Shown here piece after piece: positions 53,149 through 62,259 of a DNA stretch of 64,000 nt; the first letter of the stretch is position 1; every line of letters starts with the position of its first letter. The notes under the pieces were generated by a model that saw nothing but the letters and a program-made list of their open reading frames with translations, made no database searches and was not told the origin of the DNA. Both the position numbers and the translations under genes were made by a program. Source of the stretch: Cellulomonas sp. URHE0023 (lineage in GTDB: Bacteria > Actinomycetota > Actinomycetes > Actinomycetales > Cellulomonadaceae); NCBI RefSeq assembly GCF_000688475.1, contig NZ_JIAN01000006.1, positions 62,001 to 126,000 on the forward strand, in the 5' to 3' direction.

Positions 53149-53973
53149 GTGAGCGCACGCCGCGGGGGTGAACCCGGCGGCCGGATGCCGCTGCGGGCAC
53201 ATCTGGTCGAGCTGCGTCACCGGCTGTTCCTCGCCGTCCTGGGCCTGCTCGTCGGTGCCGTCATCGGCTGGTTCCTCTACACGCCGGTGTTCGAGGCGCT
53301 CCAGCAACCGGTCAACGACGTCGCGGCCGAACGTGGTGAGCTCATCACCCTGAACTTCGCCGGACTTGCCACGGCCTTGGACATGCAGGTCAAGGTCGCG
53401 TTCTTCCTCGGTGTGCTGATCTCGAGCCCGTGGTGGATCTACCAGCTGTGGGCGTTCGTCACGCCAGGACTGACCCGCAAGGAACGCGGATACGCCTACG
53501 CGTTCGTCGGTGCTGCCGTGCCGTTGTTCCTCGCCGGTGCGGCCCTGGCCTGGTGGGCGCTGCCCAACGCGGTCCGGCTCCTGATCGACTTCACGCCCCA
53601 GGGCGCGACCAACATCACCGACGCCCAGACGTACCTCAGCTTTGTCATGCGGCTCGTCCTGGCCTTCGGGCTGGCGTTCCTGCTGCCGGTGCTCATGGTG
53701 GCCCTGAACTTTGCCGGACTCGTCTCGGCCGGTGCCTGGCGTCGCGGCTGGCGTTGGGCGATCCTCGTCGCGTTCGTGTTCGCCGCCGTGATGACGCCGA
53801 CCCCCGACGCGATCACGATGATCATGGTCGCGCTGCCGATCTGCGGGCTGTACTTCGTGGCGCTCGGTGTGTGCGCGCTGCACGACCGTCGGGTGAACAA
53901 GCGTCGCCTCGCCGAAGGCCTGCCGACGCTCGACGGCTACCTGCCCGACGAGGCAACGGGCGAGACCGCGTGA
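53149..53973 (+). CDS. tatC: TatC, twin-arginine translocase subunit
   Basis: Receptor for twin-arginine signal peptides. The 274-aa product has six membrane segments and the family signatures MPLRAHLVELRHRLF at the N-terminus and FVTPGLTRKERGYA. Its stop overlaps the next gene (GTGA). Confidence 0.95.
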   Translation: MSARRGGEPGGRMPLRAHLVELRHRLFLAVLGLLVGAVIGWFLYTPVFEALQQPVNDVAAERGELITLNFAGLATALDMQVKVAFFLGVLISSPWWIYQLWAFVTPGLTRKERGYAYAFVGAAVPLFLAGAALAWWALPNAVRLLIDFTPQGATNITDAQTYLSFVMRLVLAFGLAFLLPVLMVALNFAGLVSAGAWRRGWRWAILVAFVFAAVMTPTPDAITMIMVALPICGLYFVALGVCALHDRRVNKRRLAEGLPTLDGYLPDEATGETA

Positions 53974-54887
53974 CCCGGCTCGGCGTGGTCGTGAACCCCA
54001 CTGCGGGCAAGGGACGGGGGACGGCGGCCGGCTGGCGCACACATGAGCTCCTGCGCGGTCGCGGGTACGAGGTGCAGGACCTGTCCGCAACCTCGCTCGC
54101 GCTGGCCACCGACCGCGCCCGCGCGGCCGTACTCGACGGTCTGGATGCACTGGTGGTCGTCGGGGGCGACGGGATGGTGCACCTCGGTGTGAACGTCGTC
54201 GCAGGTTCGCACCTGCCCCTGGGCATCGTCGCGGCGGGGACGGGCAACGACATCGCGCGCACGCTCGGCCTGCCCAAGCCGGGCGATGTCGACGCGTCGG
54301 TCGCCGCAATCGAGCACGGCCTGCGAGAGGGACCGCGGCATGTCGACGCGGTGCGGGTGGGCCCGCCGGGGACGGCGGCGCACGAGTGGTACCTCGGCGT
54401 CTTGTCCTGTGGCTTCGACGCTGCGATCAACGCGCGCGCGAACGAGATGACCTGGCCCAAGGGCTCGGGCCGCTACGTCCGCGCGCTCGTCGCCGAGCTG
54501 CCGAGCTTCGCTCCCTACGGGTACCGCGTGACGATGGACGACCACGTCTGGGAGTCGACCGGCAGCCTGGTCGCCGTCGCCAACGCGCAGTGGTTCGGTG
54601 GCGGCCTGCACATCGCCCCGGACGCCGTGGTGGACGACGGGCTCCTCGACGTCATCGTCGCAGGACCGTTCAGCAAGACCGGCGTGGTCAAGATCTTCCC
54701 CGGCATCTACCGCGGGAAGCACCTCGCGCACCCGTCCGTGGACGTCTTTCGCAGCAGGTCGGTGCTCATCGAGCCCATGTCTGACCTGGGGCGCCCACCT
54801 CCCGCTGCGTTCGCCGACGGCGAGCGGGTGGGCCCGATCCCGCTGCGCGTCACGGTCGAGGCTGGCGCCCTGTCCGTGCTGCGCTGA
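53970..54887 (+). CDS. Diacylglycerol-kinase-family lipid kinase
   Basis: A 305-aa YegS/LCB5/DAGK-type lipid kinase. Seen: VVNPTAGKGRG, the nucleotide-binding VVGGDGMVHLGVN, and GTGNDIARTLG. It probably phosphorylates diacylglycerol or a related lipid at the membrane surface. GTG overlaps the tatC stop. Substrate not determinable. Confidence 0.9.
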   Translation: MTRLGVVVNPTAGKGRGTAAGWRTHELLRGRGYEVQDLSATSLALATDRARAAVLDGLDALVVVGGDGMVHLGVNVVAGSHLPLGIVAAGTGNDIARTLGLPKPGDVDASVAAIEHGLREGPRHVDAVRVGPPGTAAHEWYLGVLSCGFDAAINARANEMTWPKGSGRYVRALVAELPSFAPYGYRVTMDDHVWESTGSLVAVANAQWFGGGLHIAPDAVVDDGLLDVIVAGPFSKTGVVKIFPGIYRGKHLAHPSVDVFRSRSVLIEPMSDLGRPPPAAFADGERVGPIPLRVTVEAGALSVLR

Positions 54888-54931
54888 CCGCGACGGGGCG
54901 CGGCGGCCTGCCCCGGAGGTCGCGGTGTGCC

Positions 54932-54937
54932 TAGGGT
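54932..54937 (+). promoter_or_regulatory. Leaderless-type -10 box, helY
   Basis: TAGGGT ends 6 nt before GTG 54944; GTG codons at 54938 and 54947 are also in frame. Confidence 0.45.
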
Positions 54938-54943
54938 GTGCGT

Positions 54944-57826
54944 GTGGTGGCCCGCTCCCGCAAGTCGTCGGTTCCTGAGGCACGTCCTGCTGCACCTTCC
55001 GCGGAGCCCTCGCCGGCCGAGCGCTACGCGGCGTCACGGCGCAGGGCGCAGGAGGAGCGCACGGAGCTCGCCCGGTTCCGGGAGCTGCTTGCGTTTCCGC
55101 TGGACGAGTTCCAGGTGGACGCATGCCTGGCCCTCGAGCGGGGCAGTGGTGTCCTGGTCGCCGCACCGACCGGCGCAGGCAAGACGGTCGTCGGCGAGTT
55201 CGCAGTGCACCTGGCGTTGCAGTCGGGCCGCAAGGCGTTCTACACGACGCCCATCAAGGCCCTCTCCAACCAGAAGTACGGAGACCTAGTCCGCCGCTAC
55301 GGACCAGAGAAGGTCGGGCTCCTGACGGGCGACACGACGATCAACGGGGATGCGCCCGTCGTCGTGATGACCACCGAGGTGCTCCGCAACATGCTCTACG
55401 CAGGGTCTACGACGTTGCACGGGCTCGGGTTCGTCGTCATGGACGAGGTCCACTACCTGGCCGACCGGTTCCGCGGCCCCGTGTGGGAGGAGGTGATCAT
55501 CCACCTCACCGACGACGTCCAGCTCGTGTCGCTGTCGGCGACCGTGTCCAACGCCGAGGAGTTCGGAGACTGGCTGGCCACCGTGCGGGGTGACACCACG
55601 GTGGTCGTGAGCGAGCACCGCCCGGTCCCGCTGGGTCAGCACGTGCTTGTACGCGGCGAGCTGCTGGATCTGTACGCCGGCCATGTCGATCCCACTGCGC
55701 CCGGCGTCGACCCTCCGATCAACCCGGATCTGAGCCACCTCCTGCGTCGCAGCAACCGTGAGGAGGTCCCTGCTCGGCGGGGGCCGGCCCATCGTGGCCG
55801 GCAGCAGGGCCGCCAGAGCAGACCGGGCCGGCCGGGCGGCGGGAAGCCGACGCCCCGCTTCGCCGTCGTCGACGCGCTCGAGGCTGACGGGCTGCTGCCG
55901 GCGATCGTCTTCATCTTCTCCCGGGCCGGCTGTCAGGGTGCCGTGCAGCAGTGCCTGGCAGCCGGCGTGCGCCTGACCAGCCCCGCGGAGCAGTCACGGA
56001 TCCGGATGATCGTCGAGGAGCGCTGCGCGGCGGTCCCGCCCGAGGACCTGCCCGTGCTCGGCTACTGGGAGTTCGCGGAGGCTCTGAGCCGAGGCGTCGC
56101 CGCGCACCACGCGGGGATGCTCCCGCTGTTCAAGGAGACGGTCGAGGACCTGTTCTCGCAGGGGCTGGTCAAGGTTGTGTTCGCCACCGAGACCCTCGCG
56201 CTGGGCATCAACATGCCCGCCCGGTCCGTGGTGCTCGAGAAGCTCGTCAAGTGGGACGGCTCCAACCACGTCGACGTGACACCGGGGGAGTACACCCAGC
56301 TCACCGGGCGTGCCGGGCGTCGGGGAATCGACACCGAGGGCCACGCTGTCGTCGTCGCACACCAGGGGCTGGACCCGGTGCAGCTCGCGGGGCTGGCGTC
56401 CAAGCGCCTCTACCCGTTGCGGTCCAGCTTCCGCCCCACGTACAACATGGCCGTCAACCTGGTGGCGCAGGTGGGTCGCGACCGCGCACGAGAGGTGCTG
56501 GAGACGTCTTTCGCGCAGTTCCAGGCCGACCGCGGAGTGGTGGGCCTGGCACGGCAGGCGCAGAGCCACACAGAGGCCCTGGACGGCTACGCGAAGGCGA
56601 TGGAGTGCCACCTGGGCGACTTCGCCGAGTACGCGTCCCTGCGTCGCCAGATCACCGCCCGTGAGAAGGACCTCACACGCGCCGAGGCCTCCGCCCGGCG
56701 GGCCGAGGTGGCGCGGACCCTCGAGGGTCTGCGCGTGGGTGACGTGCTCGAGATCCCGGTCGCTCGGCGATCGGGCCACGTCGTCGTCATTGACCCCGGT
56801 GGCGACGCCGGGTTCGACGGGCCGAAGCCGACCGTCCTGACGGTCGACCGCCAGGTTCGCAAGCTCACCGTCGCCGACGTCGGCACCGGCGCGCGGACCG
56901 TGGGGTTCCTGCGGGTTCCGAAGGGGTTCACGGCGCGTGTCCCGGCTGCCCGCCGTGACCTCGCGGCCCAGCTCCGCACGGCCGTGGACGACGGTGGCCA
57001 CGCACACACCTCGAAGAACAGGGTTCGCCCCACGCGCCGCGTCGCGGCCACCGACGACGCCGAGATCGCCGAGCTGCGCCGCAGGATGCGCGCGCACCCC
57101 TGTCACGGGTGCCCGGAACGCGAGGACCACATGCGCTGGGCCGAGCGCTGGGCGCGTCTGTCCAGCGAGCACGACGCGCTGGTCGCTCGGATCGCCGGCC
57201 GCACGGGTTCGATCGCGGCGGTGTTCGACCGCATCTGCGACGTCCTGCTGGAGCTGGGATACCTGTCGCAGTCTGATGCGCACTCCGGCCCGGGGGACGG
57301 TCGTTCCACCCTCGAGGTCACTGACGCGGGCCGCTGGCTCCGCAGGATCTACGCGGAGAACGACCTGCTGCTCGCGGAGTGCCTGCGCCGCGGCGTCTTC
57401 GACGAGCTCGACGCCCCGGGTCTGGCGGCGGCCGTCTCGACCCTCGTCTACCGGTCCCGCCGGGACGACCAGGGCGAGCCGCACGTCCCGGGAGGCCCCT
57501 CGAGCAGGCTCGGCGTCGCTCTCGACGCGACCGTCCGGGCCTGGTCGGAGCTCGACGACCTCGAGTCCGCCCACAAGGTGGAGACGACGCAGCCGCTGGA
57601 CACGGGGCTCGTCGAGGCTGTGCACCGGTGGGCGGCCGGACGCAGCCTGGACGCCGTGCTCAAGGGCAACGAGCTCTCGGCCGGGGACTTCGTGCGCTGG
57701 TGCAAGCAGGTCATCGACGTGCTCGACCAGATCGCCCAGGCCGCCCCCCAGGACCGTGTCCGGGACACGGCACGCAAGGCGGTCGACGCGCTCCGGCACG
57801 GAGTGGTGGCGTACTCCTCGGTGTAG
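54944..57826 (+). CDS. helY: Ski2/Mtr4-like DEVH RNA helicase (HelY)
   Basis: A 960-aa superfamily 2 helicase, probably unwinding RNA in decay or processing. Motifs in order: Q-like FQVDACLALE, Walker A APTGAGKT, TTPIKALSNQKY, DEVHYLAD, SATVSN, a second RecA domain with motif VI QLTGRAGRRGID, and a C-terminal DSHCT domain (about residues 800-950). An Arg/Gly-rich insert lies at about 265-300. GTG 54944 is chosen from the -10 geometry; GTG 54938 is equally possible in frame. Normal full length, no break. Confidence 0.94.
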   Translation: MVARSRKSSVPEARPAAPSAEPSPAERYAASRRRAQEERTELARFRELLAFPLDEFQVDACLALERGSGVLVAAPTGAGKTVVGEFAVHLALQSGRKAFYTTPIKALSNQKYGDLVRRYGPEKVGLLTGDTTINGDAPVVVMTTEVLRNMLYAGSTTLHGLGFVVMDEVHYLADRFRGPVWEEVIIHLTDDVQLVSLSATVSNAEEFGDWLATVRGDTTVVVSEHRPVPLGQHVLVRGELLDLYAGHVDPTAPGVDPPINPDLSHLLRRSNREEVPARRGPAHRGRQQGRQSRPGRPGGGKPTPRFAVVDALEADGLLPAIVFIFSRAGCQGAVQQCLAAGVRLTSPAEQSRIRMIVEERCAAVPPEDLPVLGYWEFAEALSRGVAAHHAGMLPLFKETVEDLFSQGLVKVVFATETLALGINMPARSVVLEKLVKWDGSNHVDVTPGEYTQLTGRAGRRGIDTEGHAVVVAHQGLDPVQLAGLASKRLYPLRSSFRPTYNMAVNLVAQVGRDRAREVLETSFAQFQADRGVVGLARQAQSHTEALDGYAKAMECHLGDFAEYASLRRQITAREKDLTRAEASARRAEVARTLEGLRVGDVLEIPVARRSGHVVVIDPGGDAGFDGPKPTVLTVDRQVRKLTVADVGTGARTVGFLRVPKGFTARVPAARRDLAAQLRTAVDDGGHAHTSKNRVRPTRRVAATDDAEIAELRRRMRAHPCHGCPEREDHMRWAERWARLSSEHDALVARIAGRTGSIAAVFDRICDVLLELGYLSQSDAHSGPGDGRSTLEVTDAGRWLRRIYAENDLLLAECLRRGVFDELDAPGLAAAVSTLVYRSRRDDQGEPHVPGGPSSRLGVALDATVRAWSELDDLESAHKVETTQPLDTGLVEAVHRWAAGRSLDAVLKGNELSAGDFVRWCKQVIDVLDQIAQAAPQDRVRDTARKAVDALRHGVVAYSSV

Positions 57827-57831
57827 GGCCC

Positions 57832-57837
57832 TAGTGT
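57832..57837 (+). promoter_or_regulatory. Leaderless-type -10 box, amidohydrolase
   Basis: TAGTGT ends 8 nt before GTG 57846 and starts just after the helY stop. Confidence 0.45.
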
Positions 57838-57845
57838 GTGCCGGT

Positions 57846-59483
57846 GTGAGCTCGACCCTCTACCGCCACGGCGCGGTGCACACGTCCGCTGACCCGTTCG
57901 CCGAGGCGCTGCTCGTCGAGGACGGAGTGGTGGCCTGGGTCGGGGCCGACGACACCGCCGACGGGTTCGTCGCCCGGGCCGACGAGGTGATCGACCTCGA
58001 CGGCGCGCTCGTCGCCCCGGGTTTCGTGGATGCACACGTGCACGTCCTGGAGACCGGCCTCGCGCTCGAGAGCATCGACCTCTCGCCGGCCGGGGGAGTG
58101 CACTCGCTCGCGGACGCGCTCGACGCCGTGCACCGCGCCGCCGGGAGACGACCAGCCGCTCTGCAGGACAGCCCGCTGCTCGGCTTCGGGTGGGACGAGC
58201 AGCACTGGCCCGAGCGCCGGCCGCCCACGCGGGACGAGCTGGACGCCGCCGGGGGCGGGGCACCGGTGTACCTCGCGCGGGTCGACGTGCACTCAGCGGT
58301 CGTCTCGAGCGCCCTGACGGCACGCGCCGGCCTCGACGTCCTTCCGGGCTGGAACTTCGACGGGCGGGTCGAGCGCGACGCCCACCACGCGGCGCGGGAC
58401 GCGGCCCGCACCGTCGCGCCGGACCGCAGGACTGCGCTGTACCGGAACGCCCTGGAGCACGCGGCCGCCCAGGGTGTCGTGTCGGTGCACGAGCAGTCGG
58501 CCCCGTTCATCGACACGCGGGCCGGGCTCGTCGAGCTCCTCGAGCTCACGGCTGACGAGCAGAGCGCGTTGCCTCACCTGGTGGGCTACCGCGGTGAGAA
58601 GTGCGTGACGGTCGACGACGCACGCGAGATCCTCGCTGCCATCCCCGGACTGTCGGGCATCGGCGGAGACTTGAACGTCGACGGCTCGCTCGGCTCGCGG
58701 ACGGCCGCGCTGCGCGGCCCCTACGCGGATGCGCCGGACCACACGGGTGTGCTGTACCTGACCGCTGAGGAGATCTGCAACCACCTCACGGCGGTCACCC
58801 GCGCAGGCGTCCAGGGTGGCTTCCACGTCATCGGCGACCGCGCCATGGACGAGCTGCTGATCGGGCTGCGCGCCGCTGCCGACGTCGAGGGAGTCGCAGC
58901 GATCGCCCGTCGAGGTCATCGGCTCGAGCATGCGGAGCTGGTCGACGCTCCGACGCTCGCGGCGTTCGTCCTGCTCGGCATCCAGCTGAGCGTCCAGCCC
59001 GGGTTCGATGCCGCCTGGGGCGGCGCCGAGGGCATGTACGCGGCGCGGTTGGGCGCTGGTCGTGCGGCCGCCCTCAACCCCTTCGCCGACCTGGCAGCAG
59101 CCGGGGTCCCTCTGGCGTTCGGCTCGGACTCGCCCGTCACACCGATCTCCCCGTGGGCCGCCGTCCGGGCCGCCGTGCAGCACAGGTCGTCCGACCAGCG
59201 GATCTCCGCACGAGCGGCGTTCCGGGCCTCGACCCGCGGTGGCTGGCGCCTGGCCGGCCTCGACCACGACGGCGCCGGAGAGCTGCGCGTCGGGTCTCCG
59301 GCGCACCTGGCGGTGTGGCGCGCCGAGCACCTGACCGTGCAGGCCGCCGACGGTCGGTTCTCGTCCTGGAGCACCGACGCCCGTGCCGGGATCCCGCTCC
59401 TGCCCGACATGTCGCCCGGGGCACCGATGCCCGAGTGCTTGCGCACCGTCCGCGGGTCGACCGTCCTTTTCGACACGTTCTGA
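57846..59483 (+). CDS. YtcJ-type amidohydrolase
   Basis: A 545-aa amidohydrolase_3 family enzyme. Metal-site motifs: PGFVDAHVHV, HEQSAPF, FHVIGDRAMD, RLEHAELV and GSDSPVTPISPW; GDLNVDGSLGSRTAAL is typical of the YtcJ/NfdA group. Members hydrolyse amides of unknown or varied kind, so the substrate is open. GTG 57846 is chosen from the -10 geometry; GTG 57834 is in frame too. A hairpin follows the stop. Confidence 0.88.
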   Translation: MSSTLYRHGAVHTSADPFAEALLVEDGVVAWVGADDTADGFVARADEVIDLDGALVAPGFVDAHVHVLETGLALESIDLSPAGGVHSLADALDAVHRAAGRRPAALQDSPLLGFGWDEQHWPERRPPTRDELDAAGGGAPVYLARVDVHSAVVSSALTARAGLDVLPGWNFDGRVERDAHHAARDAARTVAPDRRTALYRNALEHAAAQGVVSVHEQSAPFIDTRAGLVELLELTADEQSALPHLVGYRGEKCVTVDDAREILAAIPGLSGIGGDLNVDGSLGSRTAALRGPYADAPDHTGVLYLTAEEICNHLTAVTRAGVQGGFHVIGDRAMDELLIGLRAAADVEGVAAIARRGHRLEHAELVDAPTLAAFVLLGIQLSVQPGFDAAWGGAEGMYAARLGAGRAAALNPFADLAAAGVPLAFGSDSPVTPISPWAAVRAAVQHRSSDQRISARAAFRASTRGGWRLAGLDHDGAGELRVGSPAHLAVWRAEHLTVQAADGRFSSWSTDARAGIPLLPDMSPGAPMPECLRTVRGSTVLFDTF

Positions 59484-59500
59484 GACTCGTCGAGCATCCT

Positions 59501-59535
59501 GGACGGCCGACCGGGTGAAAAACCCGCGGTCGTCC
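59501..59535 (+). terminator. Hairpin after amidohydrolase
   Basis: GGACG (59501-59505) / CGTCC (59531-59535) closing an inner GACC-GGGT / ACCC-GC-GGTC stem with an A-rich loop; no T tract. It lies 17 nt after the stop. Confidence 0.5.
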
Positions 59536-59666
59536 TCGGTGCGGTCCCGTCCGATTCCGACCGATCTTGCGACACGCGGACCGACACGCCGCACCGAACG
59601 GGACAGACCGTGCGCACGGGGCACAGGTGACCTGCACGTACGGCTCCCACCTGCGCCGATGTGGCC

Positions 59667-59694
59667 TTGACACTCCCTGGGATCTCGGTAGGTT
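59667..59694 (+). promoter_or_regulatory. Strong housekeeping-type promoter upstream of lnt
   Basis: TTGACA (59667-59672), 16-nt spacer, TAGGTT (59689-59694): a perfect -35 and a good actinobacterial -10. Predicted start near 59701, 212 nt before the lnt GTG. Confidence 0.7.
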
Positions 59695-59716
59695 TCAGGA
59701 GATCCACCGGAGCGAC

Positions 59717-59911
59717 ATGCCCACGACGACGTCGGGCCATGGGGGGCAAGGGTGGAGAGCTAGGGCTCCGACCGGGCCCGCGTGTTCAGTAGACAACGGT
59801 CCGTGCGCATGCACGCAGACCGGTACGAAGGACACGCGGGCCGGTCGGTCGGCGCCCACAGATCCGCACCGCGGCGGTCATCTGCGGGGCCCGGCTGACG
59901 TACTCTCCTGA
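59717..59911 (+). CDS. Candidate 64-aa leader ORF upstream of lnt
   Basis: ATG 59717 lies about 16 nt after the predicted transcription start, with GGAG at 59709-59712. The frame runs 64 codons and its stop (59909-59911) ends 1 nt before the lnt GTG, as in coupled genes. Against it: the third-position G/C is clearly lower than in neighbouring genes (roughly 70 percent by eye), and the product (rich in Gly, Thr, Pro, three Cys) resembles nothing recognised. It may be a leader peptide or just an open stretch. Confidence 0.25.
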   Translation: MPTTTSGHGGQGWRARAPTGPACSVDNGPCACTQTGTKDTRAGRSAPTDPHRGGHLRGPADVLS

Positions 59912-59912
59912 G

Positions 59913-61478
59913 GTGCCCGCCCGTGAACCCGCCCGCTGGTGGACTCTCGTTCTCGCTCTCGCCGGTGGCTACCTGACCCGGCTCGCGTTTCCTGCGCCAG
60001 GGTGGTGGGGGACCGTCTTCGTCGGCATCGCCCTGCTGTACCTGGCGATGCGCCGGGACAGTGCGCGCTGGAACGCGCTCGTCGGGTTCGCGTGGGGGCT
60101 GGCGTTCTTCGTCCCGCTGATCAGCTGGACCGGTGACGCCGTGGGACAGGTGCCGTGGCTGGCGCTGTCCACGCTCGAAGCGTCGTACGTCGCGCTGTTC
60201 GGCGCGGCATGGTCCTGGGCGCGACGAGGGCATGCGGTCTGGCGCAACCGGGCTCTCCAGGTCGTCGTGTTCTCCGTCCTGTGGGTGGCGGCCGAGGAGC
60301 TCCGGTCGACCTGGCCGTTCGGGGGCTTCCCCTGGGGGCGGCTCGTCTTCTCGCAGGCGGACTCGCCCCTCGCGGCCTTCGCGTCGATCGCTGGGAGCCC
60401 GCTGCTCAGTGGTGTCGTCGTTGCCATCGGCGTGCTCTTCGCGCGGATCTGGCTCGCCGCACGCCGGTTGCACCTTGTACGGCTGGGCGCCGCCGTCGCG
60501 ACCGTGGCGGCGCTGTTCGTCATCGGGCTCGTCATACCTCTCGACACCCAGGCCGAGGACGGGAACCTCGAGATCGGTGCCGTCCAGGGCAACGTCCCGG
60601 GCACCGGTCTCGACGCGTTCGGGCAGCGTAAGGCGGTCCTCAACAACCACGTGCAGGGGACGTACGCCCTGCTCGACCAGGTCGACCCCGGTGAGCTCGA
60701 CCTCGTGCTGTGGCCGGAGAACGGCACGGACATCGACCCTCAGGTGGACGTGGAAGCAGCCACGCTGATCGACGACGCGGCGCAAGCCGTCGACGCGCCC
60801 ATGCTCGTCGGCACGGTCCAGTACCCGCAGAGCGGTGGCCGGTACAACACAGCGGTGCTGTGGGAGCCCGGCGTCGGGGTCACGGCGACCTACTCCAAGC
60901 AGCACCCCGCGCCGTTCGCCGAGTACATCCCGATGCGCTCGCTCGTGCGCCCGTTCTCCTCGGCGGTCGACCTGGTGACCAGAGATATGCTGCCGGGCGA
61001 CAAGCCTGGGTACATCCCCCTGGAGTCCGAGCGGCTGGGCCGCACGGTCGGCATCGGTGACGTCATCTGCTTCGAGGTCGCGTACGACTCGATCGTCCGC
61101 GAGGCGGTCAGAGCCGGGGGAGAGGTGCTCGTCGTGCAGACCAACAACGCCTCTTTCGGCGTCTCCGACGAGTCCACCCAGCAGCTGGCCATGTCACGGA
61201 TGCGCGCGATCGAGCACGGTCGCGCGACGGTCCAGATCTCGACGGTCGGCGTCAGCGCGGTCATCGACCCCAACGGTGTGGTGGCTCAGGACACGGACCT
61301 GTTCACGGCGGCGCAGATGGTGGCGTCGCTGCCTCTGCGCACCTCCCAGACCCTCGCGACCAGGTGGGGATCGTGGCCGGCGTGGATCATCGACGGCCTG
61401 GCGATCGCGATGGTCGTCGCCGGGGTCGCGGGAGCCCGTGCGCTTCGTCGCGAGGACCGGACCGGAGCAGCGGCGTGA
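59913..61478 (+). CDS. lnt: Apolipoprotein N-acyltransferase
   Basis: Adds the third acyl chain to lipoproteins at the outer face of the membrane. The 521-aa product has about six N-terminal membrane spans, a nitrilase-fold domain with the triad Glu (LWPENGTD), Lys (YSKQHPAPFAEY) and Cys (ICFEVAYDS), and a last membrane span near residue 490. GTG 59913. Overlaps the mannosyltransferase gene (GTGA). Confidence 0.93.
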   Translation: MPAREPARWWTLVLALAGGYLTRLAFPAPGWWGTVFVGIALLYLAMRRDSARWNALVGFAWGLAFFVPLISWTGDAVGQVPWLALSTLEASYVALFGAAWSWARRGHAVWRNRALQVVVFSVLWVAAEELRSTWPFGGFPWGRLVFSQADSPLAAFASIAGSPLLSGVVVAIGVLFARIWLAARRLHLVRLGAAVATVAALFVIGLVIPLDTQAEDGNLEIGAVQGNVPGTGLDAFGQRKAVLNNHVQGTYALLDQVDPGELDLVLWPENGTDIDPQVDVEAATLIDDAAQAVDAPMLVGTVQYPQSGGRYNTAVLWEPGVGVTATYSKQHPAPFAEYIPMRSLVRPFSSAVDLVTRDMLPGDKPGYIPLESERLGRTVGIGDVICFEVAYDSIVREAVRAGGEVLVVQTNNASFGVSDESTQQLAMSRMRAIEHGRATVQISTVGVSAVIDPNGVVAQDTDLFTAAQMVASLPLRTSQTLATRWGSWPAWIIDGLAIAMVVAGVAGARALRREDRTGAAA

Positions 61479-62242
61479 GCGCCTCGCTCGGACGCGTGCT
61501 CGTCATCGTCCCCACCTACAACGAGGCCCAGAACCTGCCCATCGCACTGGACCGGTTGCGCACGCACGTGCCGGAGGCGGACGTGCTGGTCGTGGACGAC
61601 GGCTCGCCGGACGGTACAGGCCAGCTCGCCGAGGACCTCGCCGCGCTCGAGGCAGCCGGCTCGGGGCTGCGCCGGGTGCATGTGATGCACCGGTCCGGAA
61701 AGCTCGGGCTCGGGACCGCGTACATCGCGGGGTTCCGGTGGGCGCTCGAGCGGTCGTACGACGTCGTCGTCGAGATGGACGCCGACGGATCGCACCGGGC
61801 GGAGGACCTTCCCACGATCCTGGACGCGGTCCAGGACGCGGACCTCGTGCTCGGTTCCCGGTGGGTGCCCGGCGGAGCTGTGCTCAACTGGCCGTTGAGC
61901 CGGCACGTCCTGTCGCGCGGCGCCAACATCTACACCCGCGTCATGCTGGGAATCCCGCTCGGCGATGCCACCGGAGGTTTCCGTGCCTACCGCGCGAGCC
62001 TGCTGCGCGACCTCGTGCTCGACGACATCGCGTCGCAGGGCTACTGCTTCCAGGTCGACATGGCGTGGCGGTCGGTCCGGCAGGGTGCGCGGGTGCGCGA
62101 GGTCCCGATCACGTTCGTCGAGCGCGAGATCGGTACGTCGAAGATGAGCCGCGCGATCGTCGCGGAGGCGCTGGTCAGCGTGACCCGGTGGGGGATAGCA
62201 GAACGCTCCCGCCGTGTGGCGGGAGCGTTCAGGCGTTCGTGA
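61475..62242 (+). CDS. Polyprenol-phosphate mannosyltransferase (Ppm1/DPM1-like)
   Basis: A 255-aa GT2-family soluble glycosyltransferase. Seen: VIVPTYNEAQNLP, VVDDGSPDGT, metal-binding DADGSH and GSRWVPGG. The DPM1-like form suggests transfer of mannose from GDP-mannose to polyprenol phosphate, feeding lipoglycans or protein mannosylation. In mycobacteria Lnt and Ppm1 are fused in one polypeptide; here they are two genes with a four-base overlap, as in corynebacteria. A terminator hairpin lies inside the 3' end of the gene. Confidence 0.9.
   Translation: MSASLGRVLVIVPTYNEAQNLPIALDRLRTHVPEADVLVVDDGSPDGTGQLAEDLAALEAAGSGLRRVHVMHRSGKLGLGTAYIAGFRWALERSYDVVVEMDADGSHRAEDLPTILDAVQDADLVLGSRWVPGGAVLNWPLSRHVLSRGANIYTRVMLGIPLGDATGGFRAYRASLLRDLVLDDIASQGYCFQVDMAWRSVRQGARVREVPITFVEREIGTSKMSRAIVAEALVSVTRWGIAERSRRVAGAFRRS
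62201..62230. terminator. Perfect hairpin inside the 3' end of the mannosyltransferase gene
   Basis: A 13-bp perfect stem GAACGCTCCCGCC (62201-62213) / GGCGGGAGCGTTC (62218-62230) with a GTGT loop. It encodes part of the last 15 residues and lies between convergent genes, so it can serve both strands. Confidence 0.75.
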
Positions 62243-62259
62243 GGGGTTCGAACCCGTCG

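Larger units (their letters stand above)
59484..59912. other. 429-bp intergenic region before lnt
   Basis: Contains a hairpin (59501-59535), about 130 nt with nothing recognisable, a housekeeping-type promoter (59667-59694) and about 220 nt of possible leader with a 64-codon open frame (59717-59911) of weak coding quality. It is the only gap over 300 bp in the window. Confidence 0.7.
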
